Assembly: GCA_030272585.1 (NCBI GenBank)
Contig: BSYQ01000008.1
Coordinates: 5,146,001-5,210,000 of the forward strand
Length of the DNA stretch: 64,000 bases
DNA from: Bryopsis sp. KO-2023
Taxonomy: Eukaryota > Chlorophyta > Ulvophyceae > Bryopsidales > Bryopsidaceae
Direction: 5' to 3'
Below the pieces are notes generated by a model. The model saw nothing but the letters and a program-made list of their open reading frames with translations. It was not told the origin of the DNA and made no database searches. Shown in pieces: positions 32,989-43,894 of the stretch. Positions within the stretch are counted from its first letter, which is position 1. Each line of letters begins with the position of its first letter. Both the position numbers and the translations under genes were made by a program.

Positions 32989-35900
32989 AGGTCCGAGGCG
33001 CAGGACCACCAGCCTTGGACCAGGAAACGGGTGGTGATGAGGCCAGCGATCCGGGAGATCAAGGGCAAAGGGAAAAAAGAGTACGCTGGAAAGACCAGCC
33101 GGAAGAACCGAAACACAGCTCCAGTCCGCAAGACAGTCCCCAAGATACAGCAGATGTGCGGACCGGGTCACCAGGGACGGGACCCTTGAGAGGAGCCACC
33201 GACGGTCAAGGGCAAGAACAGCCCGTGGGGCCATCGGACCACTCGGAGCGTGATGCATCACTTGAACCAGGGAAAGGTCAAGGAGCTACCGAGGTGGATG
33301 GGGAAGTGCTAGGGCAGGCACTTAGTCGGACCGGTTCTGCGACGGCCGACAATTTTTCTTTTTTAGCTAAGACCGGCGGGGCCGGCAAGAATAGTCGTTT
33401 TACGGGGTTTGAAATAAGGGTTTTTATTAATGACGTGCCAGTAGTGGCTTATGTCGATTCGGGCAGTTGGGAAAATTACCTTTCGAAGGAAGTAGTGGAG
33501 AAAGTGGGTGTAAAGGTTTTCCCCGAACAACGGACTTTGGTTATGGCAGATGGTTCCAGGAAACAGGTTACAGGACGAGCGGACCGGTTACAGTTCCGGT
33601 CCGGATCAGTTAATTTTGTGTCCGATTTCCACTTGTTCCCTGGAATGGCATATGAAATGATATTGGGAATTCCATGGTTGGTTGCCGAAAACCCCGATTT
33701 GTGTTTTCGCACTCGGACCATTAAGGTTCGTCGGGGCCGGAGCCAACTATCATTACCATTAGCTATTTCAACTCAGCCAAAGCCAACTGAAGTCATGAGT
33801 ATTGGGGGATTGGAACCGACATCCGCCACCAACGTTTGGCGAGGGATACGGTCCAACGATTGTGGAGCTTTGATGGTGGTAGTTACGGAAGTGGAGCCAG
33901 AAGACGGACATCAGAAGGACGATGTGGAGCGACTGATTCGGGAGGACACCTCTCGAAAGATTTCGAACCTACTGGAGAGCTATCGGAGAGTATTTGCCTC
34001 GGATCTACCCAAGGGACCACCACCGGTCCGAAACGGGCACGAATTCGAGATCAAAGTTGAGGAGGGGACGAAGCCAATCTTTCGTCCCATGTATAAACTA
34101 TCTCCGGCGGAGCTTCAGGAGGTCCGTAAACAGCTGGACTACATGTTGGACCGGGAGTTGATCCGGCCCTCCAAGAGTCCATGGGGCGCACCGGTCCTCT
34201 TCGCTAACAAGAAGGACGGTGGCCTTCGCTTTTGCATCGACTACCGCTGGCTCAACCAGAGGACCATCAAGAACCGCTATCCACTACCGCTACCCGAGGA
34301 GCTATTGGACCGACTACAGGGAGCTAAGGTGTTTAGCCGGTTGGACCTGCGATCCGGCTACTGGCAGATGCCGATCCGGCCTGAGGACCAGGAGAAGACA
34401 GCGTTCCGGACCCGGTACGGACACTACGAGTACAAGGTGGTGCCATTTGGGCTCACAAACGCCCCTCCGCAGTTTATGGCTATGATAAACGACCTGTTCC
34501 GGGATTTCCATGACCGGTTCATGGTCGTGTTCCTCGATGACATCATAGTCTACAGCAAGAACGAGGAGGAGCATGCGGAGCACCTACGCTTGGTATTGGA
34601 CAAGCTAGCTGAGCACAACCTGTACGCGAAGGCATCGAAGTGTTCTATCGCCGTGAAGGAGTTGGATTTTGTGGGCCATTGGATCTCGGCGAATGGAATC
34701 TCGCCGCATCGGTCCAAGGTCCAGGCGATCCGGGATTGGGAGCCGCTGACCTCTGTTCCTGAGGTCCGAAGTTTTCTGGGGATGGTTTCGTATTACCGAC
34801 GCTTCATTCGACAGTTTTCGAAGGTAGCAGCGCCGATCCAGAAGCTTGTGAAGAAGGACCAGCCATGGGAATGGGGAGCCGAGCAGAAGGCAGCTTTTGA
34901 AGCCCTGAAGGAAAGTCTGACGACGGCTCCGGTCCTGCTGATACCGGATCCGGACAAGCCATATGTAGTTGTCACGGATGCTTCGGATTTTGCGCTGGGA
35001 GCCACATTGATGCAGGAGGCTGACGATGGACTTCAACCGGTGGCGTTCCTCAGTAGGTCCCTCAACTCGGCCGAACAGAAGTACTCGGCCTATGAAAGGG
35101 AGCTTTTGGGCATTTCCTATGCCTTGGCTCAATGGCGCCATTATCTCGAAGGAGCGCCGAAAGGGACCACTGTCTACACGGACCACCAACCCGCTACACA
35201 TTTCCTCCAGCAACGGGTCCTGTCTCGGACCCAAACCCGCTGGTTGAAGGCGGGGTATTTTCAGTCTATTATGCCGAAGATCGTCTACCTCCCGGGCCGA
35301 TCCAATGTGGTGGCTGATGCATTGTCACGCAAGCCTCAGCTCAAGTTGAATGCAATTTTGGAGGCCAAAATTTCGCCCGGGGAGGCGCAGGAATGGACGC
35401 AAGCGACCACTGATGACCCTACTTTGAAGCGTATTCTGGACCAACTGGACCAAGGACGACATGTACCCGGGTATTCTCGGACCGAACCGGGAATGCTTTT
35501 ATATCAAACCGCACCAGGAGTGGACCCAAAACTAGTGGTCCCTACCACAAAACGACAAGTGGTGTTGCACGATCACCACGATGTTCCGATGGCGGGACAT
35601 CCAGGAGTGGCCAGGACGGCCGAGCTCGTGAGCCGAAGATATTGGTGGCGCGGTTGGAGACGAACCGTGACCGACTATGTCCGCTCGTGCCCCACATGCC
35701 AAGTGATGAAGACCGAGAACGCGAAGCCCAAAGGATTGCTGAATCCGCTTCCCGTTCCGACATATAAGTGGGAACAGCTGACAACGGACCTTGTGACCGA
35801 TTTGCCGAAATCGAATGGGTATACCGCTGTAGCTGTCTTTGTGGACCGGCTCACAAAAATGTGCAAGTTCGTGCCATGTACCAAGGAGGTATCGGCAAAG

Positions 35901-36848
35901 GAGTATGCCGAGTTGTTTCTATCTCAGGTGTTCCCTACCTCAGGGATACCCGAAGTGATCGTTTCGGATCGCGATCCACGGTTCACGAGCCAGTTCTACA
36001 AGGAACTGTTCAGGCTCGTAGGAACGGATCTGCGGATGTCGACTGCTCACCATCCACAGTCGGATGGCCAGAGTGAAGTAACGATCCGGACCCTGGAGAA
36101 CTTCCTTCGGCCCTATATTGAGGCCAGGCCGGAGAAGTGGAGCGACTACCTGAGCACGGCAGAATTTGCAGCGAATAACTCGATCAACGCCAGTACCAAG
36201 TACACGCCGTTCTATCTTATGTACGGCCAGCACCCGAAGGGATTGGAGTTGGACCGGCCCAAGAGCAATGTTGAGGCCGCAGAAGCCATGGTGGACCGAA
36301 TGCGGGACGATTTGATGGACGCGAAGAAGAACTACCACGCCGCCCAGGAGCAAATGTGCCAAGTAGCCAACAAGAAAAGGAGGCACGTGGAGTTCCAAGT
36401 GGGCCAAGAAGTGTGCCTACGAAGTGCACATCTTCCTTTGGCCGTGACCAAGCATGTTCCAGCTAAGGTCCGAAGACGGTTCATCGGGCCATTCAAGGTG
36501 ACCAAAGTGATATCACCGGTGGCCTACCGCATTGATCTACCAGAAACATGGCGACTACATCCAACCTTCCACGTCTCCAAACTCAAGGAGTATATACGTT
36601 CCGAGGAATTCAAGAGGGACGATCCTCCAGGACCGGCTCTGGTGGACGAACTAACTGGAGCCGAGGAATTCGAAGTGGAGACGGTTCTACGATCCAAGGG
36701 AGCTGGAAAAAGAAAGAGGTACCTGGTACTATGGAAGGGTTATCCGACCCATGAGGCCACATGGGAACCGGTTGCACATCTGGAACACTGTGCAGAATTG
36801 TTAGCTGAGTTCGAAAGGAAAAACTCAGCCAAACATGGCCATAACTGA
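32913..36848 (+). CDS. I2 pol polyprotein (PR-RT-RH-IN-chromodomain)
   Basis: 1,311 residues in the -1 frame relative to gag, hence probably made by -1 frameshifting in the 32913-32988 overlap. The protease has [12 protein letters not shown], where the residue after Ser-Gly is Ser instead of the usual Ala. RT has FCIDYRWLN and catalytic VFLDDIIVY. RNase H has [11 protein letters not shown] and YTDHQPATH. Integrase has an HHCC finger with CPTCQ, then [16 protein letters not shown] and [12 protein letters not shown]. The C-terminus has a chromodomain ([18 protein letters not shown]). All catalytic residues are present. Confidence 0.95.
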   Translation: MLSLWRQPWSAILSETVRRQEISKLKVRGAGPPALDQETGGDEASDPGDQGQREKRVRWKDQPEEPKHSSSPQDSPQDTADVRTGSPGTGPLRGATDGQGQEQPVGPSDHSERDASLEPGKGQGATEVDGEVLGQALSRTGSATADNFSFLAKTGGAGKNSRFTGFEIRVFINDVPVVAYVDSGSWENYLSKEVVEKVGVKVFPEQRTLVMADGSRKQVTGRADRLQFRSGSVNFVSDFHLFPGMAYEMILGIPWLVAENPDLCFRTRTIKVRRGRSQLSLPLAISTQPKPTEVMSIGGLEPTSATNVWRGIRSNDCGALMVVVTEVEPEDGHQKDDVERLIREDTSRKISNLLESYRRVFASDLPKGPPPVRNGHEFEIKVEEGTKPIFRPMYKLSPAELQEVRKQLDYMLDRELIRPSKSPWGAPVLFANKKDGGLRFCIDYRWLNQRTIKNRYPLPLPEELLDRLQGAKVFSRLDLRSGYWQMPIRPEDQEKTAFRTRYGHYEYKVVPFGLTNAPPQFMAMINDLFRDFHDRFMVVFLDDIIVYSKNEEEHAEHLRLVLDKLAEHNLYAKASKCSIAVKELDFVGHWISANGISPHRSKVQAIRDWEPLTSVPEVRSFLGMVSYYRRFIRQFSKVAAPIQKLVKKDQPWEWGAEQKAAFEALKESLTTAPVLLIPDPDKPYVVVTDASDFALGATLMQEADDGLQPVAFLSRSLNSAEQKYSAYERELLGISYALAQWRHYLEGAPKGTTVYTDHQPATHFLQQRVLSRTQTRWLKAGYFQSIMPKIVYLPGRSNVVADALSRKPQLKLNAILEAKISPGEAQEWTQATTDDPTLKRILDQLDQGRHVPGYSRTEPGMLLYQTAPGVDPKLVVPTTKRQVVLHDHHDVPMAGHPGVARTAELVSRRYWWRGWRRTVTDYVRSCPTCQVMKTENAKPKGLLNPLPVPTYKWEQLTTDLVTDLPKSNGYTAVAVFVDRLTKMCKFVPCTKEVSAKEYAELFLSQVFPTSGIPEVIVSDRDPRFTSQFYKELFRLVGTDLRMSTAHHPQSDGQSEVTIRTLENFLRPYIEARPEKWSDYLSTAEFAANNSINASTKYTPFYLMYGQHPKGLELDRPKSNVEAAEAMVDRMRDDLMDAKKNYHAAQEQMCQVANKKRRHVEFQVGQEVCLRSAHLPLAVTKHVPAKVRRRFIGPFKVTKVISPVAYRIDLPETWRLHPTFHVSKLKEYIRSEEFKRDDPPGPALVDELTGAEEFEVETVLRSKGAGKRKRYLVLWKGYPTHEATWEPVAHLEHCAELLAEFERKNSAKHGHN

Positions 36849-37159
36849 GACCGGATCGCATTGGAGCCAGCGATGGGGGAGTTGGATCCAAATGGAGACG
36901 GACCGAGAATGATCCAACCCCGGCTGGTATGGGACAGCTTTAACGGGGAAACATCATCTCAGTCCTGAGGTAACTCCCAGCTGACTACACGATCCGAGGA
37001 AGGCGTGGCTGTACGGACGTACTGGATCTGGAACCGGGAACGACGATAAAACGGAGCGCGAAGACAAGGAACCGTACACCAAGCGCACTTTGGTTTCTGT
37101 TTCCGACTCGCTACTGCAAACCCCGACAAACAACTACTGTTCCTTCGTTCTCGTTCGAA

Positions 37160-38356
37160 ATGGCTGCACCGACTCCTGTCTCCAGCGCCCTTGATGCGTT
37201 AAATGCAGCGTTCACTGAGGAGACAAAGAGGTTACAGGCCACGGTAGCGGCACAAAAAGAAAGGATTCAGCAGCTTGAGAATGAACTAGCCGCTACAAAG
37301 GAGGCACTGGCGAACGCTAGGAAGGAAGCAGAAGGGGACGCGCGAAAATGGGGACGGAACCGTGAGGCGGAAATGGTCACAGGGATAGAGAAGGCAATAG
37401 GAGTTCTGGAAGGAACGTTGAAACAGCTGAGCGTCGCAGACGCAGAGGGAATTGATCAGATGCGCGGAAGGGAAACGGATCGAGCCAAAGAGGCAGAAGG
37501 GGGACAGTCAGAGCAACCATCTGACGAAGAAATGGATGAGCCCCCGAAGTGGAAAACCACCAGACGTCGTAACAAGGTGTTGCGTCGAAGCTCCTTCATA
37601 CTGGACGAAGCTACGGAGGTGGATCTGAGTGAGGGGGATATCGGAAGTGAGGAAGGTGCCGTCGAAGAAATGGTGGATACAGATCAAGAGGAGTGGGACT
37701 CTCTTTACGGGACTGAAAGTAAGATGGACGTGAACCCCCCTTCGCGACCACCCACTACCGAGCCCGAGCCTGCCATCGTTCCACCTGGTCTCGCACCGTC
37801 TCCCAGTATCCCGACGTCACCAACAGCACCGAGCGTCGTAGCCCCCTTCAGTTGCATTGCGTGTGGGGTTACGCGAACGGTCCCACGCCAAACGGACCAG
37901 GTCCTATGCCCCCGCAATCACCTCGTGTGCCGGACCCACCACGCGGGATATCGCATCGCCGTGCGAGCCGCTAAGTTCTACGAGCAGGGCCTCACCCCGA
38001 CAACGGCGCAACTGCTAGCCAATTCGGCAGACCCGGTCCAGGGCGCGGTTGAACTCGTGCCGCAATGGGGTAACCCGTTCCCGAGTTGCCCCATGTGTCA
38101 AAAAGACGTTCTCCCGCTCTGGACCGGGAAAAGCAAAAAGCAGTTGCGAGATTGGAACGCGGCTTACCTCAAGGCCGTTGGGGTGGATCCCGTTGGAAAT
38201 CGACAGGCGAGAGGAACTTCACAGGGAGCGGTATCAGCGGAGCAAACGCAGGAACGGACCCAGGAGCAGCGTGGAGAGCACTCAGGAGGATCTTCGCAGC
38301 AAACGCAGGCGATCCAAGGTCCCAGAACGCGACTTCGCAGTCGTGGCCAGAAATGA
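37160..38356 (+). CDS. I2 third ORF: coiled coil plus RING-like zinc protein
   Basis: 398 residues between pol and the 3' LTR, the position env has in retroviruses. It has no signal peptide or membrane segment. Residues about 15-100 form a Glu/Lys/Ala-rich coiled coil; an acidic and then a Pro-rich linker follow. Residues about 233-320 hold CIAC, 14 residues, then CPRNHLVCRTHH, and later CPMC. This cysteine/histidine spacing resembles a cross-brace RING or related zinc fold. Element E has the same design at 49310-51079. Function is unknown; a role in targeting, assembly or ubiquitin-like chemistry is only inference. Confidence 0.85.
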   Translation: MAAPTPVSSALDALNAAFTEETKRLQATVAAQKERIQQLENELAATKEALANARKEAEGDARKWGRNREAEMVTGIEKAIGVLEGTLKQLSVADAEGIDQMRGRETDRAKEAEGGQSEQPSDEEMDEPPKWKTTRRRNKVLRRSSFILDEATEVDLSEGDIGSEEGAVEEMVDTDQEEWDSLYGTESKMDVNPPSRPPTTEPEPAIVPPGLAPSPSIPTSPTAPSVVAPFSCIACGVTRTVPRQTDQVLCPRNHLVCRTHHAGYRIAVRAAKFYEQGLTPTTAQLLANSADPVQGAVELVPQWGNPFPSCPMCQKDVLPLWTGKSKKQLRDWNAAYLKAVGVDPVGNRQARGTSQGAVSAEQTQERTQEQRGEHSGGSSQQTQAIQGPRTRLRSRGQK

Positions 38357-38770
38357 GTTACAACAGGTCTAACCTGTTGGGACCAGTGGAGTGATTGGTG
38401 TGTTTGTTTTCTTTTGGGTTATTTGGGTGTTCAGAATCAAACATTTGAGTGGATCCAGGCTGGGATCCAGAGGTTACCTTACTTTTCTTTCTAAGGTAAC
38501 AGGGAACTATATCGATTTTGCAGACATTATTGGATCCAGGGGTTTCTTTTGTTTTGATTATTGGATCCAGGGGTTTTGTTTGGTTGTTGGATCTCAAGGT
38601 AACACTGGTCAAGGGGACCAGTGTCGGATGGACCGATAAGAACCTTGTTTGTTTTTGAACACAGACATTTTTGGCATGTAAACAGGTTCGGGGTGACTTG
38701 GGTTGTGTAAACTGATCTCCTCTCATATACGTGGTGCTCGGGACGCGCACTTGATGGGGGGGGGAGTGGT

Positions 38771-39180
38771 TGATACGAATGTGGACTCTGGAACGAGTAC
38801 ACATTCACCTAAGTCGATCCAGTCGGACTGGATCAGCCTGGTCCGGTAATCAGTGCCTGGTTCGGTACCAGAGCCGGTCCAGCAGTACAGTCCGACTGAC
38901 CCAAGTGAGAGGTGGACACGGTGGCAGTTACCGTGTCCACACAATCCAACCAACGGTCCTGAGAAGGATTTGGTCTGGATCTGTCGGTCCAGTGGACGCT
39001 GAGTCCGACAGCTCTCAACCGTTCCTTTTGCCAGGTTGTCGGTCCGGCCCCATATTTATTGGATCCGGACCGAGGTAACAATGTTCTAGAGTAAGCTTGT
39101 AAGCAAAGACTCTTATCCGTGTTTCCGTGGTTCTAGACGTAACGTCTACCACTACTCGATACTTTCCCGTGTTTTTATCA
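38771..39180 (+). repeat. I2 3' LTR
   Basis: 410 bp, the partner of 29984-30393. It is preceded by a G-rich polypurine tract and followed by ATCCT. Confidence 0.95.
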
Positions 39181-39287
39181 ATCCTTGTCTTGAGAACCAT
39201 TCTGACGACTTCCTGACGACATTTCCGACATCACATTTGCATGTCCAGGTTTCTTTGACGCCCCTCCTGGCCTGGTCCAGGGAGGCC

Positions 39288-40853
39288 CTACTCGTTTCCC
39301 GACGACTTGTTTTGGCCACCCTTCTTCTTCGATCGACATTCTCTCGCGAAATGCCCGAACTTTCCGCAGTTATGACATTTCCCTTTCTTGGGTGACGACT
39401 GGTTCCACTTCTCTCCTGACACTGCGCCAATCTCCATCTTATCGTCATACTGCCGGTTTTGTTTTGGGTACCAAGGAGTCTGGTCGTTTCCTGCTCGGCC
39501 TGCAGCCCGATCTGCTTGCAGTGCCAACTGGACGGCTTCATCAAATGTGTGGGGACGGTTTAGGAAAACGTGGGATTTTATCTTCGCCTGTAGAGAGTGC
39601 GTGAAGAGATGCACCTTGTCCTCGGTGCTCATAGTGGGAGTCTTCAGCAGGAGTTTGGCAAACAAAGCGATATGCTCCCTGAGCGTTCCTTTCTTGTGTG
39701 ATAACCGGAACAGTTGGTCTCTGGCGGTTTCTGCTTTGTCGAAGGGGTCGAAATATTCGATAATCTCCTGCCCCAGAGTCTCCCAGCTCGCCAACACGTC
39801 CGGGTTGGACGCTTTCTTAACAGTAAACCATTCCTGCGCAGCTCCTCTCAACACCGTCGACGCCAGTAACGCCCTTTTGTTCACAGGACATCCAGACGCC
39901 ACAAAATAAGTTTCCATACTCTCCACCCAGTCGGATGCTCCTTCTCCCGTTTTCCCAAAGAACTGAGGAGGATTCCCCAGCCGGATAGGCGCAAAGTTCC
40001 ACACATCCGGTATAGATGGCCCTGCAGAACCTCCACTCGTCACTCCACTCGTCGCTCTCACTTGTCGGAACTTTTGCTCCAGTTCGTGTTTTGCTGCCAG
40101 TAACGATGCTTGGAGGTCGCTCTTCTGGGTTGCCATTTGCTCTTGCAGTTCCAGTAGTTTTTTATGCATGCTTGACCCAGCCTCCAAGTTAATGCCCACA
40201 GCCGACTGCGCCGTCGACTGCTGCTCGGTTAGTTCCGTCATAGTAGCCACCAGGGTAGAGATCTTTGCATCCGTATCCGTCCGAAACTCCATCGCCTGGG
40301 TTTCCCGTAGGGTCTGGCTCAACGTTAGTTCGTCCAGCTTCTGCATTAGTTTCTGGTGGTTCGCTTGGCTGTCGAGGGTCACTTTCGACAGTTTCTGCTC
40401 CAGTTTCGTGCCCGCCTGTCGAACTTTCAGCATGTCTGCTCGGACGTCACCCGCCGATTTCTCCAGCAGTTCCAGTTTCCCGGTCGTCTCGACATGTCTG
40501 GTTTCGTTCGTAGTTCCAAGCTCAGCAACTTTCTCCTTTACAGTTTTGACTTTATCCTGTAGCCCGGCCCCAGCTTCATCAAGCTTGCCGACTGCCTTCG
40601 ACAGTTTCTGTAAGGACTCTCCATGCTTATGCGCGAGCTTTTCAACTGCCAAGCCTGCCTTGTGAACCTTTGCGAACTCGTCGCCATGCTTATTCACCAG
40701 CTTCTCCACGTTCTGTCCTGCTTTGTGGATGTTTGCGATTTCTGTCTTTATCTCCAACCCTTCGAGTTCCCCGATTCGGTCTTCCAGTGCTTTGCACCCC
40801 GTCTTGAGTGCCGCCACCGCCTCCAACAGGTTATTAACGTCCTCCGCCGACAT
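39288..40853 (-). CDS. I1 gag (coiled coil, capsid, zinc knuckle)
   Basis: Structural protein of the virus-like particle, 521 residues. The first 260 or so are a long heptad-rich coiled coil with repeats such as KAGQNVEKLVNKHG and KAGLAVEKLAHKHG. A Ty3-type capsid domain follows (ASDWVESMETYFVASG, AAQEWF, LFRLSHKKGTLREHIALF). It ends with one CCHC knuckle, CHNCGKFGHFAREC, and a Lys-rich tail. The ATG lies about 80 bp after the primer-binding site, so the leader is very short. Confidence 0.9.
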   Translation of the reverse strand: MSAEDVNNLLEAVAALKTGCKALEDRIGELEGLEIKTEIANIHKAGQNVEKLVNKHGDEFAKVHKAGLAVEKLAHKHGESLQKLSKAVGKLDEAGAGLQDKVKTVKEKVAELGTTNETRHVETTGKLELLEKSAGDVRADMLKVRQAGTKLEQKLSKVTLDSQANHQKLMQKLDELTLSQTLRETQAMEFRTDTDAKISTLVATMTELTEQQSTAQSAVGINLEAGSSMHKKLLELQEQMATQKSDLQASLLAAKHELEQKFRQVRATSGVTSGGSAGPSIPDVWNFAPIRLGNPPQFFGKTGEGASDWVESMETYFVASGCPVNKRALLASTVLRGAAQEWFTVKKASNPDVLASWETLGQEIIEYFDPFDKAETARDQLFRLSHKKGTLREHIALFAKLLLKTPTMSTEDKVHLFTHSLQAKIKSHVFLNRPHTFDEAVQLALQADRAAGRAGNDQTPWYPKQNRQYDDKMEIGAVSGEKWNQSSPKKGKCHNCGKFGHFARECRSKKKGGQNKSSGNE

Positions 40854-40933
40854 TCTGGTTCTTCCCCCGGTCTCTCACGATGAACCCAATATCACAGGCT
40901 GCCCGATCGTTTGGGTGTAGCCCTGTACACTTC

Positions 40934-40945
40934 GCTCCGAAACCA
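40934..40945 (-). promoter_or_regulatory. I1 primer-binding site
   Basis: On the minus strand it reads TGGTTTCGGAGC, two bases after the 5' LTR. It is the complement of a tRNA 3' end of the form GCUCCGAAACCA. Confidence 0.85.
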
Positions 40946-40947
40946 CT

Positions 40948-41266
40948 TGTAAGACACGGGAGTGGTATAAGACAATGGAACTTTACAAAGAACACCGAGT
41001 CCACCACCACACTACTCTTGTAGTGCGGACCGGTCAAAGACAGTTACGGTTGCGGCGGAGGTTCGAATCCTCCCCGGAACCACTTCTCACTCATTCACAC
41101 ATTGTCACACAATTGTCCCTTAGTCCGGTCAGTCACCCAACTAACCGTCAGCAACCAACACTCAGCCGAGTGGTTCGGACAGAAAAAGTAAGACTCGCGA
41201 TCCGGAGATCACGAGTTCGATTCCCACTAAGCCCACACTTCCACTTCCACTAAGAAAACTGTCACA
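40948..41266 (-). repeat. I1 5' LTR with tRNA-like segments
   Basis: 319 bp, same content as 24908-25226. It is followed by CGAGG and the rest of the O LTR. Confidence 0.9.
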
Positions 41267-41271
41267 CGAGG

Positions 41272-41427
41272 TTTGGTGGTGTGAGTCAGTGAGTGGAGGT
41301 CAAGTTTTTTTACAACGTTGTTCTGTCAAGTCAAAATCGGTCTCCCAAAATACACAGTTCCAGTAAATATACCCACATCCGGGTTCTCCTAGTCGGTCAT
41401 ACACCTAAGTCTCCCAGTCCGACTACA
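41272..41427 (-). repeat. O 3' LTR, second part
   Basis: These 156 bp equal 59563-59718 with one visible change. Together with 24882-24907 they make 182 bp, the length of the intact O LTR. Confidence 0.9.
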
Positions 41428-42152
41428 ATCCCCTCCACATCACGGCTGAAAACACCCGTCAAGCACGTGATGTATCTACCCGGACGTCTCAACTCAAACA
41501 CAGTAATCAATCATTGTTCCAACTGTCAAATGTCAAATCAACTTAACCCTTTCTACTATCCCAGGTTCACTCTCTCCACCGAGTACTAGAAATCACGAGT
41601 TCTCACAAATAACACTCCTGGTTCACTCAAAATCATAGTTACTTAGTCCACCTGAGATCGATTCCCCTTGTCAGCAAATTATACAGCCATAAGACCATGG
41701 CTCAGTCTAAACTCAGTCAGCAACAATAAACACAACAGCCAAGAGACTAATACTCCACCAATCAGAAGTAAAGCCCAGGCTGATCCACATCAAAACAATA
41801 GATACTCCCCTCCAAACTGACCATCTGGGGAGTCCTCCACAAAATTCAAAAATAAAGAATGTCAATTTCCCCCTTTCCAGAACAGAACTTCATTTCCTTT
41901 TTCTTTCTTGTGATTTAGAATCGAAATCCAAAATCAAATTTCCATCAATCTCTTTTCGGACAATCGAATCTTACCCTGCAGTAAGCGCCAGCCTGACGGT
42001 AGTTCTCAACACTCTCTCCCGTAACCGCCCCCTCACTTAGCAACAAACTGTGGATTACTCTCGATCTCGATTTCCGCCCGATTTCGATCGATCATCACCA
42101 TTTCATTGCATTAGCCGCCGAAGGTCAGCTTCCTCCTTCGTAGGCTGGATAC

Positions 42153-43107
42153 AGAGCTGGGCAGTAACCCGTTTGTAACGCACCGTACCGTAACGCACAG
42201 GGTCGGTATAGTAACGTGTCCGGTCGGTGCACGCACCGACCGGACGTTACAACACGTTGCACACGTTACAACAACGACCCAATCGGTACAACAACGTCCA
42301 AGTCCGGTACAACAACGATCCGACGTTACTGTAACGCCAAAGCGTTGTTGTAACGCAGTACGTTATCAGTAACGTCTACACCGGCTGCTATAACATCCGC
42401 ACCGAGGCAAGACGTTACAACAACGATCGGTTGCGTTACGTGTAACGATAACACGTTACAACAACGGCCAGGTCGGTACAACAACGTAATGACGTTGCAG
42501 TAACGTCATGTGGATGACGTACAAAGTGACCCCCGCAGGGTCCCCAGAACCCAAGGGAACCGAGTGGGATTCGAACACCGTACCGCACGGTGCCGAATCA
42601 TCTACACTGAGCGCTAAGCCAAGTGGACCACGATGATTTTGTGGCTGTTGCGATCATATACCTTAATCTGTTTGTAATTCTGTGAAATTAGGGTATATTA
42701 TTGCAACAACCACAAAATCATCGTGGTCCACTTGGCTTAGCGCTCAGTGTAGATGATTCGGCACCGTGCGGTACGGTGTTCGAATCCCACTCGGTTCCCT
42801 TGGGTTCTGGGGACCCTGCGGGGGTCACTTTGTACGTCATCCACATGACGTTACTGCAACGTCATTACGTTGTTGTACCGAACGTCGTACTGTCTGTGTC
42901 GGTACAACAACGTCAGTGACACGTTGCAACAACGACCCGATGTTGGGTGCCGGTCGTTGGCGATAACGTATCGTACCGACCCAGTACCGATGTTGTACCG
43001 TACCGTAAAAAACATTCGTACCGTACCGTACCGTACCGACCCCTTACGGTACGGTACGTAACGTGTCGTACCGTACCGTAGGGGGTCGTTACGGTACTGC
43101 CCAGCTC
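42153..43107. mobile_element. Foldback element MITE-2 with mirrored tRNA-like units
   Basis: The terminal inverted repeats read AGAGCTGGGCAGTA at the left and its complement at the right. The direct repeat TGGATAC flanks both sides. Dense subterminal arrays of the type CGTTACAACAACG and GTACCGTACC lead to a central inverted repeat (about 42520-42637 against 42700-42840). Each arm contains a tRNA-like unit with A-box-like TGGCTTAGCGC and B-box-like GTGTTCGAATCCC. No ORF is present. It interrupts the last codons of the O pol gene. hAT-like termini (CAG...GGGCA) suggest a non-autonomous DNA transposon. Confidence 0.8.
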
Positions 43108-43109
43108 TG

Positions 43110-43886
43110 GATACCAACGAGTTGATGGTATGCCAAAACTGTTTCTGCTGCGTTCGTCAAATGAATCCATGGCTCCCAGGAATCATGTTCCGACCCAAAA
43201 CCCTTCCAGCGAACCAAGTATCGTCGTTTCACAGATCTCCCACGACGAGTCTCCCTGTGATCGAGGATTCTCTCCACCTCGTATTCGAGTTGCCCCTCGT
43301 TGGTCACTGGCGCTGGCGGCTCTGGATTCGGCCTCACGAAATCCTCCGATTCTTTGTATCGACGCATCCTGACGACATGAAAGACGTCATGGATGTTCCA
43401 CGTTTCCGGCAACTCCAATCTGTAGGCAACTTTCCCCAGTCGAGCAAGAACCTTGAATGGTCCTACAAACTTTGGACCCAATTTCGGCGAGATTCCACTT
43501 CCAGCGAACGACAGATTCTGAGTCGATAGCAAAACCCTATCGCCGATCTTAAACTCCTCTTCTCGCCGAGACTTGTCCGCGTATCTCTTCTGCCTTTCCT
43601 GAGCTTGCTTCAACAACATCTTCGCGGAATCCAAGTCTTTCTTCATATTTCCCAAGATGTCATCGACGCCTCTGATCTCACTTTCGATTTCGCGCTTACC
43701 GATTAGCGCCAGCGGAATCAATGGATGCTCTCCTGTGTTAAGATAGAACGGCGATTGACCCGTCGAGCTGTGCTTGCCGTTATTGTATGCAAACTCCGCC
43801 GCCGGAAGCCTCTCGTCCCAATCGCGACGCCTGGCATCAACATAGCATCGTAGGGTTTCCTCCAGAACGCGATTCATGCGTTCCGT
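43110..43886 (-). pseudogene. O pol: integrase C-terminus and chromodomain
   Basis: It begins at the MITE-1 border with the last integrase motif (TDGQTERMNRVLEE). The GPF/Y-like KFVGPFKVLARLG region and a chromodomain (RYLVRWKGFGSEHDSWEP) follow. The natural C-terminus is cut by MITE-2. Beyond MITE-2 the same frame runs about a dozen codons more to a TGA near 42,103. Confidence 0.85.
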
Positions 43887-43894
43887 TTGTCCGT

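Larger units (their letters stand above)
29984..39180 (+). mobile_element. Ty3/gypsy chromovirus I2 with third ORF, inserted in I1 pol
   Basis: 410-bp LTRs lie at 29984-30393 and 38771-39180, TG...CA, with one visible difference. The TSD ATCCT is at 29979-29983 and 39181-39185. The primer-binding site is 30396-30407. A polypurine tract of G's (38752-38770) precedes the 3' LTR. ORFs are a leader ORF 30449-30874, gag 30808-32988, pol 32913-36848 and a third ORF 37160-38356. All are open, so the element looks complete and young. Confidence 0.96.
24908..41266 (-). mobile_element. Ty3/gypsy chromovirus I1, inserted in the O LTR
   Basis: 319-bp LTRs lie at 24908-25226 and 40948-41266, both TG...CA and apparently identical. 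The TSD CGAGG is at 24903-24907 and 41267-41271. The primer-binding site is 40934-40945. A purine tract (AGGGGGAGTCT) lies next to 25226 on the minus strand. gag is 40853-39288, and pol runs from the gag overlap to 25539 with I2 inserted near its start. No third ORF follows pol: only about 310 bp remain before the 3' LTR. LTR identity argues for a recent insertion. Confidence 0.95.

Noticed and set aside
30046..39081. Short frames repeated at 30.0-30.3 kb and 38.8-39.1 kb
   Set aside because: They lie in the I2 LTR pair and show no conserved domain.
42530..42840. Two true tRNA genes in inverted orientation
   Set aside because: A- and B-box-like motifs are present, but I could not pair the acceptor stem, and the units lie in a repeat element; tRNA-derived is the safer call.
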